This document shows positions 1 to 10,849 of a DNA stretch of 64,000 nucleotides, in pieces. The notes beneath the pieces are model-generated. The model was given only the letters and a program-made list of their open reading frames with translations. It did not search any database and was not told where the DNA came from. This DNA is from Sipunculus nudus (lineage: Eukaryota > Annelida > Sipuncula > Golfingiida > Sipunculidae). Both the position numbers and the translations under genes were made by a program. The stretch lies in contig CM049308.1 in assembly GCA_026874595.1 (NCBI GenBank), forward strand, positions 39,606,527 through 39,670,526. Reading direction: 5' to 3'. How positions within the stretch are numbered: position 1 is the first letter of the stretch; each line of letters starts with the position of its first letter.

Positions 1-2278
1 GATGAAACTTGAAAAAACGGCAAAAATCAAGAATTAGAATTGCAAAGTTTCCATTTACAGTTGCAAGAATAGGATTCATTCATAGGATAATTTACAAAGA
101 GAGAAGGTGGTCAAGTCTTAAAGAAACAATATCAGCTTGACAGACCATTACCCGTGCACACGATGCGACTTCATTTTACCTAGTGTCCATGGGAACACCC
201 TTTTGTGGAACATGTGTAGGCCTATAGGAACATGTATGGTCATGCTCTCATTTATCACAACTTGTCCTAAATGATATATTAATTGCTTCAGCGCCTGTTT
301 ACACTTAGTAACCATCGCTCATACTATAGACTATTTCAATTAACCCCCCCCCCCCCTCACAGCAGATGTTGGTACATGTATATGTTGGAAGTTATATTGC
401 TTATCAATCATGGATATTTTCATCAGCTGAATAATAGGGCTGGTATATTTATATTAGTTGTTTACATACACATACTCAATTATTTCATGATTGGCCTTTC
501 AATATCTTTTAGTTTGCCACTGGAATTGTGAACGCATATTCAGTAAATGCATGAGTTGCTTTTCGGTTGGTATGTTTATTATGAGACCAACAAACAGCTC
601 ACAGCAGTGTGTAAGTGAAGAGATCATTAATATATCACCCCCCCCCTAAAAAAAAAAAAAAAAAAATGAAATCATGTCCATTAGTAAAATATATACACAT
701 TTTATGCTGTAGACATTTTTACAGGATTAAACTTATTTAGGTCTTTAAAATATGACCAGCAGTAATGAGAATTCACTACAGCACTTTTAGCAATCACTTA
801 ATCGTGCAAAATCATCCAATATCCCTATGGTTGATAGTATTTTGAACACTGATTGTCATTCATTTGTTATACATGTCTTTCAGTAACTACTATATTGAGT
901 ATTATCTAAATTACTTCTACTCTCATTATCATGATGTTTCTAAAGGTATTTTGAGACTGACCATCAATTCTTTTATGTTATACAATATTCCTATGATTGA
1001 TAGTATTTTGAACACTGATTGTCATTAATTTGTTATGCATGCCTCTCATTAACCACTATATTCAGTATTATCTTAATTACTGTTACACTCATTGTCATGA
1101 TGTTTCTAGGTATTTTGAGACTGACAAGTATCTTTTATGTCATTTTTTTTTACTTGTTTGTCGAAGACAAACAAGTAACTGAGGTCATGAGTCTTAAACT
1201 GAGCATACAATTTAGAACTAAACTGAAAGGTGGGTCCTGATTATGTGTGGTTGAAGAAGACCATGCATGTCAGCTCACATACATGCAAAACGCATGCTTG
1301 TCAGTCAAGCTTCATGACTCATAGGACACTTATGTATATATTCTGTGATGTGAGGCTGTGTGTATGTATTTTTTTTTCAGATCAACTTTTCAATAATTAA
1401 TTTCTTGTTATATTATATTTACTATACACATTTGATAAAAACCAACCCTTGATTACTTTTACTGGTTTTTTTTTTTTTTTTTTTTTTTTTTGTAACTGGT
1501 TAGGGGACTATAGATGAGCTGTAGCCATCTTTCGAACCGAGTCTTCAAAATTTTATTTATTCTTTTTCTGTCCTTTTGTTCAGTTGAACAGATTTAATAT
1601 CTAATCTCAAATCACATAGTCTGTTAATATTAGTCAGAGGATGATGGTTAGATGGTATTGACTTTTGTAACAATTTTTAAAATTAAATGTTTCCTTACTT
1701 TTGTTTTCGAGATTCACACGAAATGGTGATCCACCATTGCTTCCATTCACTGCTGATTAGGACATTTGGGTTAATGCAAGACACAGTATAATGTACAGAT
1801 TGAGATATTTAGATTGTTTATTCCAGCCGCTTAATTAACATTAATTGTTGGTGCAGGATTTTCACATAAACTAAATTTATGAATTTTTCAGAGTTGAGAT
1901 AAGTGCATGAGCTTTACCTACTGTAATATGTATCAGCCACACCATACAGTATACACTTTTTCTACTGTTGAGAGGTAGAACCTACTGTCACTGAAACCAG
2001 GAAGTGTTTCCAAATATGTTTTTTTTTATCTCTTAAGTATAGTGTCCTTTTACGTACCCTTATTTTTTTTACACATATGATACTTTGATGGTATGTTCCA
2101 TATTTCATATGTATGTTTTATGTAATGTTGATATATTGTTTCTATGTTATAATGAGAAGACTGTGTTTAATTGTTTTATTCAGTTTAATGTAGGGGTCAT
2201 GAATTATATTTCAGGTATCAAATTAAATGGACATTTAAAGTTAATAACCTCCAAGTAAACAGTATTCATAGGAGACAC
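1..2278. other. Non-coding stretch left of the LINE
   Basis: No convincing coding exon is visible. The stretch is AT-rich and carries homopolymer runs: C at about 344-357, C then A at about 638-666, and T at about 1466-1491. It also holds one imperfect tandem duplication, listed separately. The short open frames here lack family motifs and codon structure. The final bases before 2279 may be 5' leader of the LINE that follows. Confidence 0.6.
815..1150 (+). repeat. 167-bp imperfect tandem duplication
   Basis: Two successive units begin with CCTATGGTTGATAGTATTTT (about 823) and the near-identical CCTATGATTGATAGTATTTT (about 990). Each runs through TGAACACTGATTGTCATT and a shared ATCATGATGTTTCTA-type stretch to TTTTGAGACTGACNA. 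The offset is about 167 bp and mismatches are scattered. No coding function is visible. Confidence 0.75.
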
Positions 2279-5200
2279 ATGTAAGATTGCTTCATTAAAT
2301 GTGAGAGGTTTGGGTAGCCACAGAAAGAGAAGGGAATTATTTTATTGGCTAAACAGAAAACCGTTTGATGTTATATTTCTGCAAGAAACCCACAGCAACC
2401 AAGAATCTGAAAGCAGATGGAAGACTGAATGGGGTCATCATATTTATTTTAGTCATGGTACCAATAAAGCTAGAGGAGTCTGTATATTAGTGAAAAACAA
2501 GACTGGAATTCAAATCAAAGACAGTGTAAAAGATGAATATGGGAGATTTCTTATTGTCAATACAGTTGTGGGATTACATAATATTACTTTAGTGAATATT
2601 TATGGGCCAAATAAGGATGAACCAGAATTTTTTACAAGTCTAATTAATGTATTAGCAGAAATAGAAGTAGACAAACTTATTATTGCCGGAGATTTTAATG
2701 TAGTTATAGACTCACAACTTGATAAAGATGGAGGGAATGAACATACACATGATAAAGTGAGACAAATTTTGAGACAGTGGATGGAATTAGCCCAGTTAAC
2801 AGACATTTGGAGAGTACAACATCCAGACACTTTTAAATACACCTGGCATAGATATAACCCCAAACCTGTGTTTTGCCGTCTGGATTATTTTTTAATTAGT
2901 GATTGCCTTAACAGTTTCATCTCTCGATCAGATATTCAGCCTGGTTACAAGACAGATCACTCGTTGATATCCATTAGTTTAACTTTTAGTGATCAAAAAA
3001 GGGGACCTGGATATTGGAAGCTTAACTGTTCTTTATTAGAAGATGAAAATTATATTAAAATTATAAAAGAATGTATTAAATCAACAGTTCAGATTAATAA
3101 TGAAGCTGATCCAGGTCTCTTGTGGGATACACTCAAATGTCAGATTAGAGGTGAAAGTATAGCATATGCATCTAGGAAAAAGAAATCTTGTGATAATAAA
3201 TTATTAAATCTGGAAAGAGAATTGCAGGAAACACATTATCATTATAACATAACTAAAAGCCATGAAGATAAACTCAAATGGGAAACTGCACAAAACAATC
3301 ATAGGATATTTATTGAGGAAAAAACTAAGGGTGCTGTTGTAAGATGTCGAACAAAATGGTATGCAAAAGGTAATAAACCAACAAAATACTTTCTACAATT
3401 AGAAAAAAGGAACTATGATCAGAAATCTATTCTTACTTTGAAAGATCAGAGTGGTAAAATAATTTCAAATACAAAAGACATTTTAAATGAACAATTTAAA
3501 TTTTATAAAGCATTATATTCATCAGCAGGCACTGATGAAAATTTTAGATCAGAATTTAATATCCAACCACAGTTAAAATCACTTACAGAAGAAGAAAAAC
3601 ACTTATCTGATAAAGATTTTACCTCATCTGAATTTGTTAATACACTTAAATCTTTAAAGAATAACAAAACACCTGGGCCAGATGGATTCCCTGCTGAATT
3701 TTATAAAATGTTTTGGGAAGATCTAAAAGAACATTACATTAATGCTGTTGTTTACTCTTTTAATACTGGTTCTTTACCTTTGACTATGCGGCAGGGCATT
3801 CTTTGTTTGATACCTAAGAAAGGAAAAGATTCAACACTTCTAAAAAATTGGCGCCCTCTTTCATTGTTGAACACAGACTATAAAATAATTGCAAAAACTT
3901 TGGCAAATAGACTTAAATCTATCCTACCTTGTATAATAAATTCGGATCAAACAGGTTTCATCAAAAATAGATATATTGGGGAAAATATAATAAAAATCAC
4001 AGATATATTTGCTTATGCCAGAAAACAAAAAATAAACAGTTACTTCATATCAGTTGATTTTGAAAAAGCTTTTTACTTTTTAGTATGGTCTCATATTCAG
4101 AATACTTTAAATCTTTTTCAGTTTGGATCATTCTCCAAAAAATGGGTTAATATTATTTACACTAACATAAGCAGTTGTGTTATAAATAGAGGATGGGCAA
4201 CTGAGTATTTCACAATTTCTCGTGGTGTAAGACAAGGTTGCCCCTTATCCCCATATTTATTTATACTAGCATCTGAAATATTAGCATGTAAAATCAGGAA
4301 TAATCCAACTATTAAGGGAGTATATATTGGAGATAAAGAATATAAATTAATACAATATGCAGATGATACTGCTTTAACGCTGACAGGGGGTTACCAATCT
4401 GTTAAAGAAGCCATTAAAACATTTGCACATTTTGAGAAAATATCAGGACTTAAGGTAAATTTAGATAAAACCGTAGTAATGCCAATACATGATATAATAT
4501 ATGAAGAAGGAAATATTGCGAAAAAAACAGGACTCAAATGGTGCTTAGAACCGGTCAAAGTACTTGGCATATACATCTATCCAGACTGGAGAATAATGAA
4601 GGATATTAATTACAAAGAGATCCTAAGTAAAATAAAAACAACTGTTAATATATGGTCCAAGAGGACCATGTCTGTGTCTGGAAAGATCGCTATCATAAAA
4701 GCTCATATTCTGTCATTATTAACGTATGCCCTTCAAGTTTTACCTAATCCATCAGCAGTATATATTAAAGAAATTGAATCATTACTTTACAGATTTATTT
4801 GGGGTAAACAAGACAGAATTAAGAGAACAACGCTAGTCGCTCCAATAGAAAGAGGAGGGCTTGGTATGATACACATAAAATCAAAAATGGAAGCTATAAA
4901 AATTAATTGGGTTAAACGATTTTTATCAGGACACATGGGAGAAGGATGGAGAAATATAGTAAACCAGCAGTTCAAGGGTATAGGTCAGTTAATATTTAAA
5001 TGTAATTTAGAAAGCACAGACACAAAATACTTTAACAAAACATGTCACCCTTTTTGGAAAGAAGTGTTAAATATATGGTGCAAATATAACTTTGATAAAG
5101 TAAGTATGTGTCATGATATTTTATCACAGATTTTATTCTTCAACTCTTATATTAAAATAGATAGAGATATAGTTAGATAAACATTTAAATAATGCCGGTA

Positions 5201-6360
5201 TAACAAAGATCAGTGATATTATTAAAACAATTAATGATAAATATGTATCTCTACCTTATGATGAATTAATAAATAAAACTAAAGCTAAAATTAAGAAAAT
5301 GCAGTATATGAGTTTAGTAGATGCAATTCCCACTATTTGGAAAAAAGAAATAAAAATATATGAACCTAGTACTATATTATGTAAAACAAAACTAGATAAA
5401 GTAATGGAAATGAAGAAAGTTACAAATATTATATATAATGAACTTCTACTTAATGTTTATACAAAACCTACAAAAATGATTGAAAAATGGAACAAAGACA
5501 TGGAATGTGAATGTGAAGAAACAATATTTGAAGCTTTCAATAATAAAAAAAAAACAACCATATCTGAAACACTAAGAATCTTTCAATTCAAACTTGTGCA
5601 ATGATGTATAGCCCTAAACCCATTCTTATTTACAATCGGGAAGAAAGATAGTATACTTTGCTCTCTTTGTAAAAATGAGAAGGAATCATTATTGCATCTC
5701 TTCTATCAATGCAGGGAAACCCAGAAAATAATGTCACAGATGAAAAGCTGGCTCTTGAGTTTAAATTTTGTGATAGATGATGCTAATCTTTCTAAAAGTT
5801 TGTTATATTCAACAAAACGAATTGCTCCACACTTGATCTATTACTTCTATTATTCAAAAGGTTTATATATATATGTAAATGTAAAGACATATTGCCATAC
5901 CTTGACAGTTTACAGGCTTATATAAGGCAGATATATATTATTGAGAAAAACATAGCTAAACGAACTGGTAATATTGCTGTTCACCATAATAAGTGGAAAC
6001 CATTAATCAATTACTTAGAATATTTTTTTTTTTTAATTATAAACACTATTAATATTCTACTAAACAGTGATTATATATTCTTGACCTTCTGGATTAACTG
6101 TACAAAGTTTATAATGGTTTTGTATTTCTATGTTTGTATGTGAGCAATTTTTTGTTGATGCGATGTATTTTTTTTTTGTCCAGTGAATGTACATGTAGTA
6201 GCCGTACTTTGCTTTTCATGTTTCATGTTTGTTGTACATTGTATGTGTATTTTGTTTGTTAATAAAAAAAATAAAAAATAAAAAAAAATTAAAAAAAAAA
6301 AAAAATAAATAAATAAAATAAAAAAAAAAAAAATTAAAAAAAAAAAATATATATATATAT
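2279..6360 (+). mobile_element. LINE (non-LTR retrotransposon), L1/Tx1-like, nearly full length
   Basis: The element has an apurinic-type endonuclease, a reverse transcriptase, a C-terminal CCHC zinc motif, a ~250-bp 3' UTR and an A-rich tail of AATAAA/AAAAAAT units (about 6260-6350) that merges into a short (TA)n. No ORF1 (gag-like nucleic-acid binding protein) is visible upstream, so it is either 5' truncated or belongs to a group with ORF1 lost here. The L1/Tx1 assignment rests on the arrangement of the endonuclease start (ASLNVRGL), QETH and NNKTPGPDGFPAEF. The target-site duplication was not found. Confidence 0.9.
2283..6010 (+). pseudogene. LINE ORF2: endonuclease-reverse transcriptase, broken
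   Basis: The product would nick the target DNA and reverse-transcribe the LINE RNA in the nucleus. Endonuclease motifs come first: ASLNVRGL at the start, FLQETHS, IAGDFNVV and KTDHSLISI. Reverse transcriptase follows: TPGPDGFPAEF (about 3670), NWRPLSLLNTDYKI, QTGFIKNRY, SVDFEKAF, GVRQGCPLSPYLF and YADD (4356-4367). The catalytic aspartates are present, but the usually conserved Asp that follows FEKAF is Tyr. The main frame is open from 2283 to 5180 and reads on into another frame at about 5175 (one frameshift). A TGA sits at 5602-5604. The zinc motif C-x2-C-x8-H-x4-C lies at 5659-5712. A further frameshift at about 5840-5880 leads to the last recognisable residues near 6010. At the start, ATG (2279-2281) is followed by one extra T, putting it out of frame with the rest. 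These breaks make it non-functional. Confidence 0.88.
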
Positions 6361-6639
6361 TAAATTATTGTCAGAATCATGTACATTGAAAGTGCGATGG
6401 ACTGAACAGCTACTCGGCTAGCAGTGGCTCGTTTTCAAACGGTTAAAGGGTGAAGAGTGATTATACAACATTTATATTAGATCTGTAATCCGATAGTTTA
6501 AGCCAGCTTTCAGAGCACTTGTGTACCTTAGGCTCCTTAGCACAGGGCCTAGCGCATCACGGACTCTGCCTTAGTGATATATACTTTAGTAACAACAGGA
6601 AACGAGCAGACACAACCCACAAATCATACAGGTAAGCTT

Positions 6640-6640
<1 letters not shown>

Positions 6641-6735
<95 letters not shown>
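6641..6735. repeat. (CT)n-(TA)n compound microsatellite
   Basis: About 24 CT dinucleotides are followed directly by about 22 TA dinucleotides. The right end abuts the foldback element beginning near 6733. Confidence 0.95.
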
Positions 6736-6736
<1 letters not shown>

Positions 6737-6910
6737 CAGAATCACATTCGACCAGCGACTAAGGGTATAAAGGCAATCTACACACCAATATTTGAAAACT
6801 ACCCGATGTTGATGCTGTTTTCAAGTTAAGAAAACCCAGTTTAAGAAAAAGAAACACTACGATTGCCTGTGTATACCCTCAGTCGCTGGTGGAATGTGAT
6901 TCTGTTTTGG
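6733..6910. mobile_element. Foldback MITE-like element with ~45-bp inverted ends
   Basis: The left end reads ACAGAATCACATTCGACCAG and continues to GGTATAAAGGCAATC. The right end is its imperfect reverse complement: GATTGCC, GTGTATACCC, then GGAATGTGATTCTGT. About 45 bp pair on each side of a ~90-bp loop. It carries no coding capacity. A target-site duplication is not clear because the left flank is a (TA)n microsatellite. It looks like a small non-autonomous DNA element; the superfamily is unknown. Confidence 0.65.
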
Positions 6911-7044
6911 TGTACACATGTACACTGGTTGAGATTTGTCAGTTGACATTCTCAGTACTTATCCAACGCTGAATGAACATTGGTACTCTGTAATCCGTGA
7001 TACTGTTATTTACATAGTGGACTAAGCATATGGCTTAGTGATTT

Positions 7045-7240
7045 GGCCCATTACCACTGATTGACGGTATAAAGGCGATAAGAATCGAAACCATATAGAA
7101 CAATATATTCGAATCGAAACAATATAGCAAATTTCCAGTGCTCAAGCGGTTTTTCGATATTCTAGGTTTGTTTAAAAAATTAATCATCTAATACGTACGA
7201 GAACGCCTTTGGTTACCCTCAGTCGTTAGGCAATTAGAAG
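7045..7240. repeat. Weaker inverted repeat resembling the 6.8-kb foldback
   Basis: GACGGTATAAAGGCGATAAG near 7062 is partly mirrored by CGCCTTTGGTTACCCTCAGTCG near 7204. The wording (GGTATAAAGGC, ACCCTCAGTCG) is the same as in the 6733-6910 element, so this is probably a decayed relative. Ends and target duplication cannot be placed. Confidence 0.4.
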
Positions 7241-7384
7241 TTACCCCTATGTGGTTTTAAGTAAACTTCAAGTATTATCGCTATCAGGGTAAAATAGATA
7301 TCAGGGTGCTTTTACGACAAATTTCACTCTGGACACGGACTTTATATTTATCTTCTGATTTAACGATCAAGGACAATTTTTTTT

Positions 7385-8070
7385 AGAATATTGACCACCA
7401 GAGGGCAGCTTTATCCACCTCTGTGATCATATCGATTACATTTGAACGGTCAAGGACACTTTGATTTTTTTTTACTTTGTTTGCCACCAGGGGGGCACTT
7501 ATATCCACCTCTGTGGTCATATTGTTTACATTTGGACGGTCAAGGACACTTTGATTTTTTTACTTTGTTTGCCACCAGGGGGCAGTTATATACATCTCTG
7601 TGGTCATATCGTTTACATTTGAACGGTCAAGGACACTTTGATTTTTGTACTTGTTTGCCACCAGGGGGCAGTTATATCCACCTCTGTGGTCATTTTGTTT
7701 ACATTTGAACGGCCAAGGACACTTTGAGTTTTGACTTTGTTTGCCACCAGGAGACAGTTCTTATTGTTCACATTTGTGGTCATTTGTTTATATTTGGACG
7801 TCCAAAGACACTTTGATTTTTCTTATAGCTTATTCGCCACCAGGGGGCAGTTCTTATAGGTTACCTTTGTGGTCAGTTGGTTACACCTAAATAGTCGAGA
7901 GCACCTTGACATTTAATGATAACCTGATTATTGGACATTTTCTTCATAAATTATCTCGATTTATGTATTAGGAGCTCAAGTGATTCCATTATTTGTTTAT
8001 ACTATACCTGAACAGTCGAGAGCACTTTGATATTGTCATTCAGACACTGGCCACCAGGGGGCTGCTGTAA
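7385..8070 (+). repeat. ~88-bp tandem repeat carrying CTCF-consensus-like motifs
   Basis: At least six head-to-tail units of about 86-93 bp, plus an outlying one, share GAACGGTCAAGGACACTTTG, a T-rich stretch, TTTGCCACCAGGGGGCAGTT and CCACCTCTGTGGTCAT. The CCACCAGGGGGCAG core occurs at 7395-7408 (CCACCAGAGGGCAG), 7484-7498 (one extra G), 7572-7585, 7658-7671, 7744-7757 (degenerate), 7837-7850 and 8051-8064 (CCACCAGGGGGCTG). All are on the + strand. The core closely matches the published vertebrate/bilaterian CTCF consensus. Open frames through this array are by-products of the repeat. Confidence 0.85.
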
Positions 8071-8079
8071 TTTCAGAGC

Positions 8080-8490
8080 CCTAGTATTGTAAAACAGGTC
8101 TCATAGTTAATCATTTAAGCTGTTATTACTCTAATTTGACAGTTATAATAACCACCATTCCTTATTGTCTAGTACCTTTGTCATATTCTGGGTCATATAT
8201 ACTTCATGACCAATTGGTGCTAGTACTTGTATAGCCTCATAGGTCAACTGGTACTGTAAAACGGGTTTCATTGTTGCATCATAGTTTACTCACTTAACTC
8301 AATGAAGTTGTTAATGGCTACCATTCATTTTTGTCTACTTTCCAGTCATATATTTTGAGTCGTATCCTGTCATAATATCACTAAGTACTGTGAAGCAGGT
8401 CTCATTTGGTTGCTGCTTGACTCAGTGGGAGTATTCACGTTGTAATTTCTCTACAACCACCATCCCTCATGTATCTTACTGTTTCATAAG
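8080..8490 (+). repeat. ~140-168-bp degenerate tandem repeat, about three units
   Basis: Phrases recur in order: ACTGTAAAACAGGTCTCAT-like strings near 8084, 8249 and 8388, and CCACCATTCCTTATTGTCTA-like strings near 8149, 8317 and 8455. The units are strongly diverged. The array directly follows the CTCF-like array and may belong to the same 5' region of the Gypsy element. Confidence 0.6.
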
Positions 8491-9019
8491 TCTCTGGTGA
8501 TAATCATAGCTCAGATAATTGAGCGCCATTGCGACCCCCAAGTATCAACGTACTTTTCCTAGTGATCACGTGTATAATACATCGGCAGTCCATACATCGT
8601 GCCTAGGTTTTGTTCACAGTCGGTAAAGGTCACTTGACCAACGGTCATACCCCTGTCGGCCACCACGGAACAGGTACTGTTAGGCTGTCCAGGCTGTCCA
8701 GCCAGGTTCTATTATGGATTATTGATCATTATAAACTACTTTGGGCACTTAACGGTATTACACTATCAGTTTTCTCATAGGCTTCATCAATTGACGAAAT
8801 ATAATGTAATGACATTTCTTTAGTCCCCGTTGTGATTACATCTTACATGGTACATCTTACATCTTAACGGTTAATGGTTCATTTGTCCTCCGTTAATATG
8901 TTGAGTTTTACTCTCCCTGGCCCATTTTGAGGGGGAGTGGACTTGGTAATAAGACTACGTGTGAATTACGCGTGGTGAATGAGTATTGTTTTGATTAGTG
9001 ACAGTACGGACCTGCTTGA
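8491..9019. other. Non-coding stretch between tandem repeats
   Basis: No gene is seen. There is a small direct repeat, GGCTGTCCAGGCTGTCCAG, near 8682, and a purine-rich run, TTTGAGGGGGAGTGGA, near 8927 that resembles a retrotransposon polypurine tract. No matching LTR could be paired with it. The stretch could be leader of the Gypsy element downstream. Confidence 0.4.
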
Positions 9020-9215
9020 TTACTGATAACATCCGTCAGCCAAGTCATCCAAGTAGGATGTTACGGATGTTTTGATAGTAATTTTCACTATCGCAGTACA
9101 AGCAGGGAAATAGGGTTGTAGGGTTTCTCGCTGTGGGGGTTGATTTCTGATTACATCCGTCAGCCAAGGCCTCCATGTAGGATGTCACGGATGTTTTGAT
9201 AGTTGTCATTACTTT
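9020..9215 (+). repeat. Two-unit direct repeat containing hairpins, upstream of Gypsy gag
   Basis: GATTACTGATAACATCCGTC and GATTTCTGATTACATCCGTC start two units about 125 bp apart. Each continues AGCCAAG, TAGGATGT, then ACGGATGTTTTGATAGT. Within each unit ACATCCGT pairs with ACGGATGT to form a short stem. They lie directly before the gag start at 9295, so they are probably 5' leader of the Gypsy element. Confidence 0.6.
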
Positions 9216-9294
9216 CTATCAGGGGTTATAGGGTGTTGCATTTTTTATTGCTTTGCCGCAGGTCGATTGGTTGATTAGCAACTCTGTAACAGTC

Positions 9295-10849
9295 ATGGCT
9301 TTGCCTGATCGCAGTGTGGTATTGTACAACAGTAGCACAGTACGTGACATAACTGAATTGTTGAAGTCATACATAGACCCACAGCTTGTTGATAGGGTTT
9401 ATCCATCCGATGATTCAGCTTTTTTAGTTTTTCACAAAGTGGAAACTGCTCGCGAAGCGATTGGTTTGCTAGATGGTAGTACATTTGGTAAACACATGCT
9501 GAAAGCTGAATCAATAAGTGAGGAATTAGAAGAATCATTTGCTCAGCGATAATACGCTTTACCTCAGCCTAAGGTTGAGCTTAGAGAGCTGATTAGACAA
9601 TTATCAGATTTATCAACAGAGGAGAAGCAGTTGCTGTCTAAAGCTCTTGCTCCGCAACTGCCAGGTCATAAGGACCCGGTTGAAATGGTGAGTTCTACCT
9701 ACACAGTTGGTTCGTCAGCTTCTCCTTTGAAAGGAAAACCGTCTATAGGTGGAGCAGGTATTGAGCAACGGCAACCAGAGGTGTTATTGACGTATGTGTC
9801 TGCTGGATACAGGTCATTGACCGTAGCATCACGATTAGCATCTCCTACCGGATTGTATACCAGCGCATCGATCCCCGCCCATTCTACCACTCCTAGGTAT
9901 TTGGGTACATATCCGCAGCCACCGTTACAGCAGCCCGTCTATGTTCATCCATGGACTTCTCCAGTGTCGGCCGGATTACATCCCAGCGAACCGATGCCAG
10001 CCCATTCAACCACTCACAGATATTTAGGACAAGACAATGGACCAATGGCTATGCCGGGCACGATGGACTCGCAGCCACAAGTACAGCAATACAGCTATAC
10101 ACCGCCGTGGAATAATCCACGTCTATCCAATTTTTCAGGAGAAAAAGCTAAGGGAGAAGCTTTCTACCAACAATGGAGATATGAAGTCAGGTCCCTTCTG
10201 CGGTAGATGTATCCGGAACATCTGATCAAATATGCCATGGGTAGGTCATTAAAAGGTCAGGCAGCCCAAATCTTCTTACGAATGGGCGATGTGGCTGTGA
10301 AGGACGTGATAGATAAACTGGACAAACTTTATGGAGATGTTCTATCATCAGAAGCAGGAATGGAAAAATTCTTTTCGGCAAAACAGCTAGAAAAAGAATC
10401 AATTGCGGAATGGAGCTGCAGATTAGAGGACCTGTTCACTCAAGGTAACAATACTGTGATCATACCCGAGGCACGTTCCAACACCCTAAAGGCCAAATTC
10501 TTTTCAGGGATTTGTTCTGAACAATTGAAAAACCACATTTGTCATAAGGTGGACACAATATCCTATGAGGAACTAATTGGGGTTGCGCGACGTGCCGAAC
10601 TACAACTTCAGAACCAAGATACCAAGTTGAGGGTGCATCAAACTGTTACGTCAAAAGAACAACAACCTCTAAAGGAAACGAAAACGACAAGTCCTGCCGC
10701 TTCTGACCCGACCGCTATGCTGAGAGAACAAATGAAGGAACTGCTGAAGAGTATGGCCGAGTTGAATGATCGGGTGGGCAGAATTGAAAAAGGCAAACCG
10801 ACAGTCGTTGCAAGCACCTGGTGCGGCAGAAACCCAAGTCCCGCGTCTA
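9295..10849 (+). pseudogene. Gypsy gag with RRM-like N-terminus and PNMA-like capsid, broken
   Basis: From ATG 9295 one frame reads to about 10849 with two internal stops (TAA 9550-9552, TAG 10204-10206). The first ~85 residues (SVVLYNSSTVRDI, then AFLVFHKVETAREAI, then KHMLKAESI) follow a beta-alpha-beta-beta-alpha-beta pattern like an RRM. PNMA-family gag proteins are known to have an RRM-like N-terminal domain. A Pro/Ser/Thr-rich linker follows, with two repeats of PAHSTTxRYLG. A capsid-like helical region comes next (WRYEVRSLL, then GRSLKGQAAQIF, then KLDKLYGDV, then CRLEDLF). Stopping at 10852, the frame must shift by one base to reach the zinc knuckle. The product would have packaged the element's RNA. 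Now non-functional. Confidence 0.8.

Noticed and set aside
7442-7708. 88-codon frame with repeated CLPPGGHLYPP-like words
   Set aside because: A by-product of the ~88-bp tandem repeat; indels between units change the frame.
8926-8960. Polypurine tract and LTR start of a second Gypsy copy
   Set aside because: TTTGAGGGGGAGTGGA is suggestive, but no integrase precedes it and no LTR partner was found.
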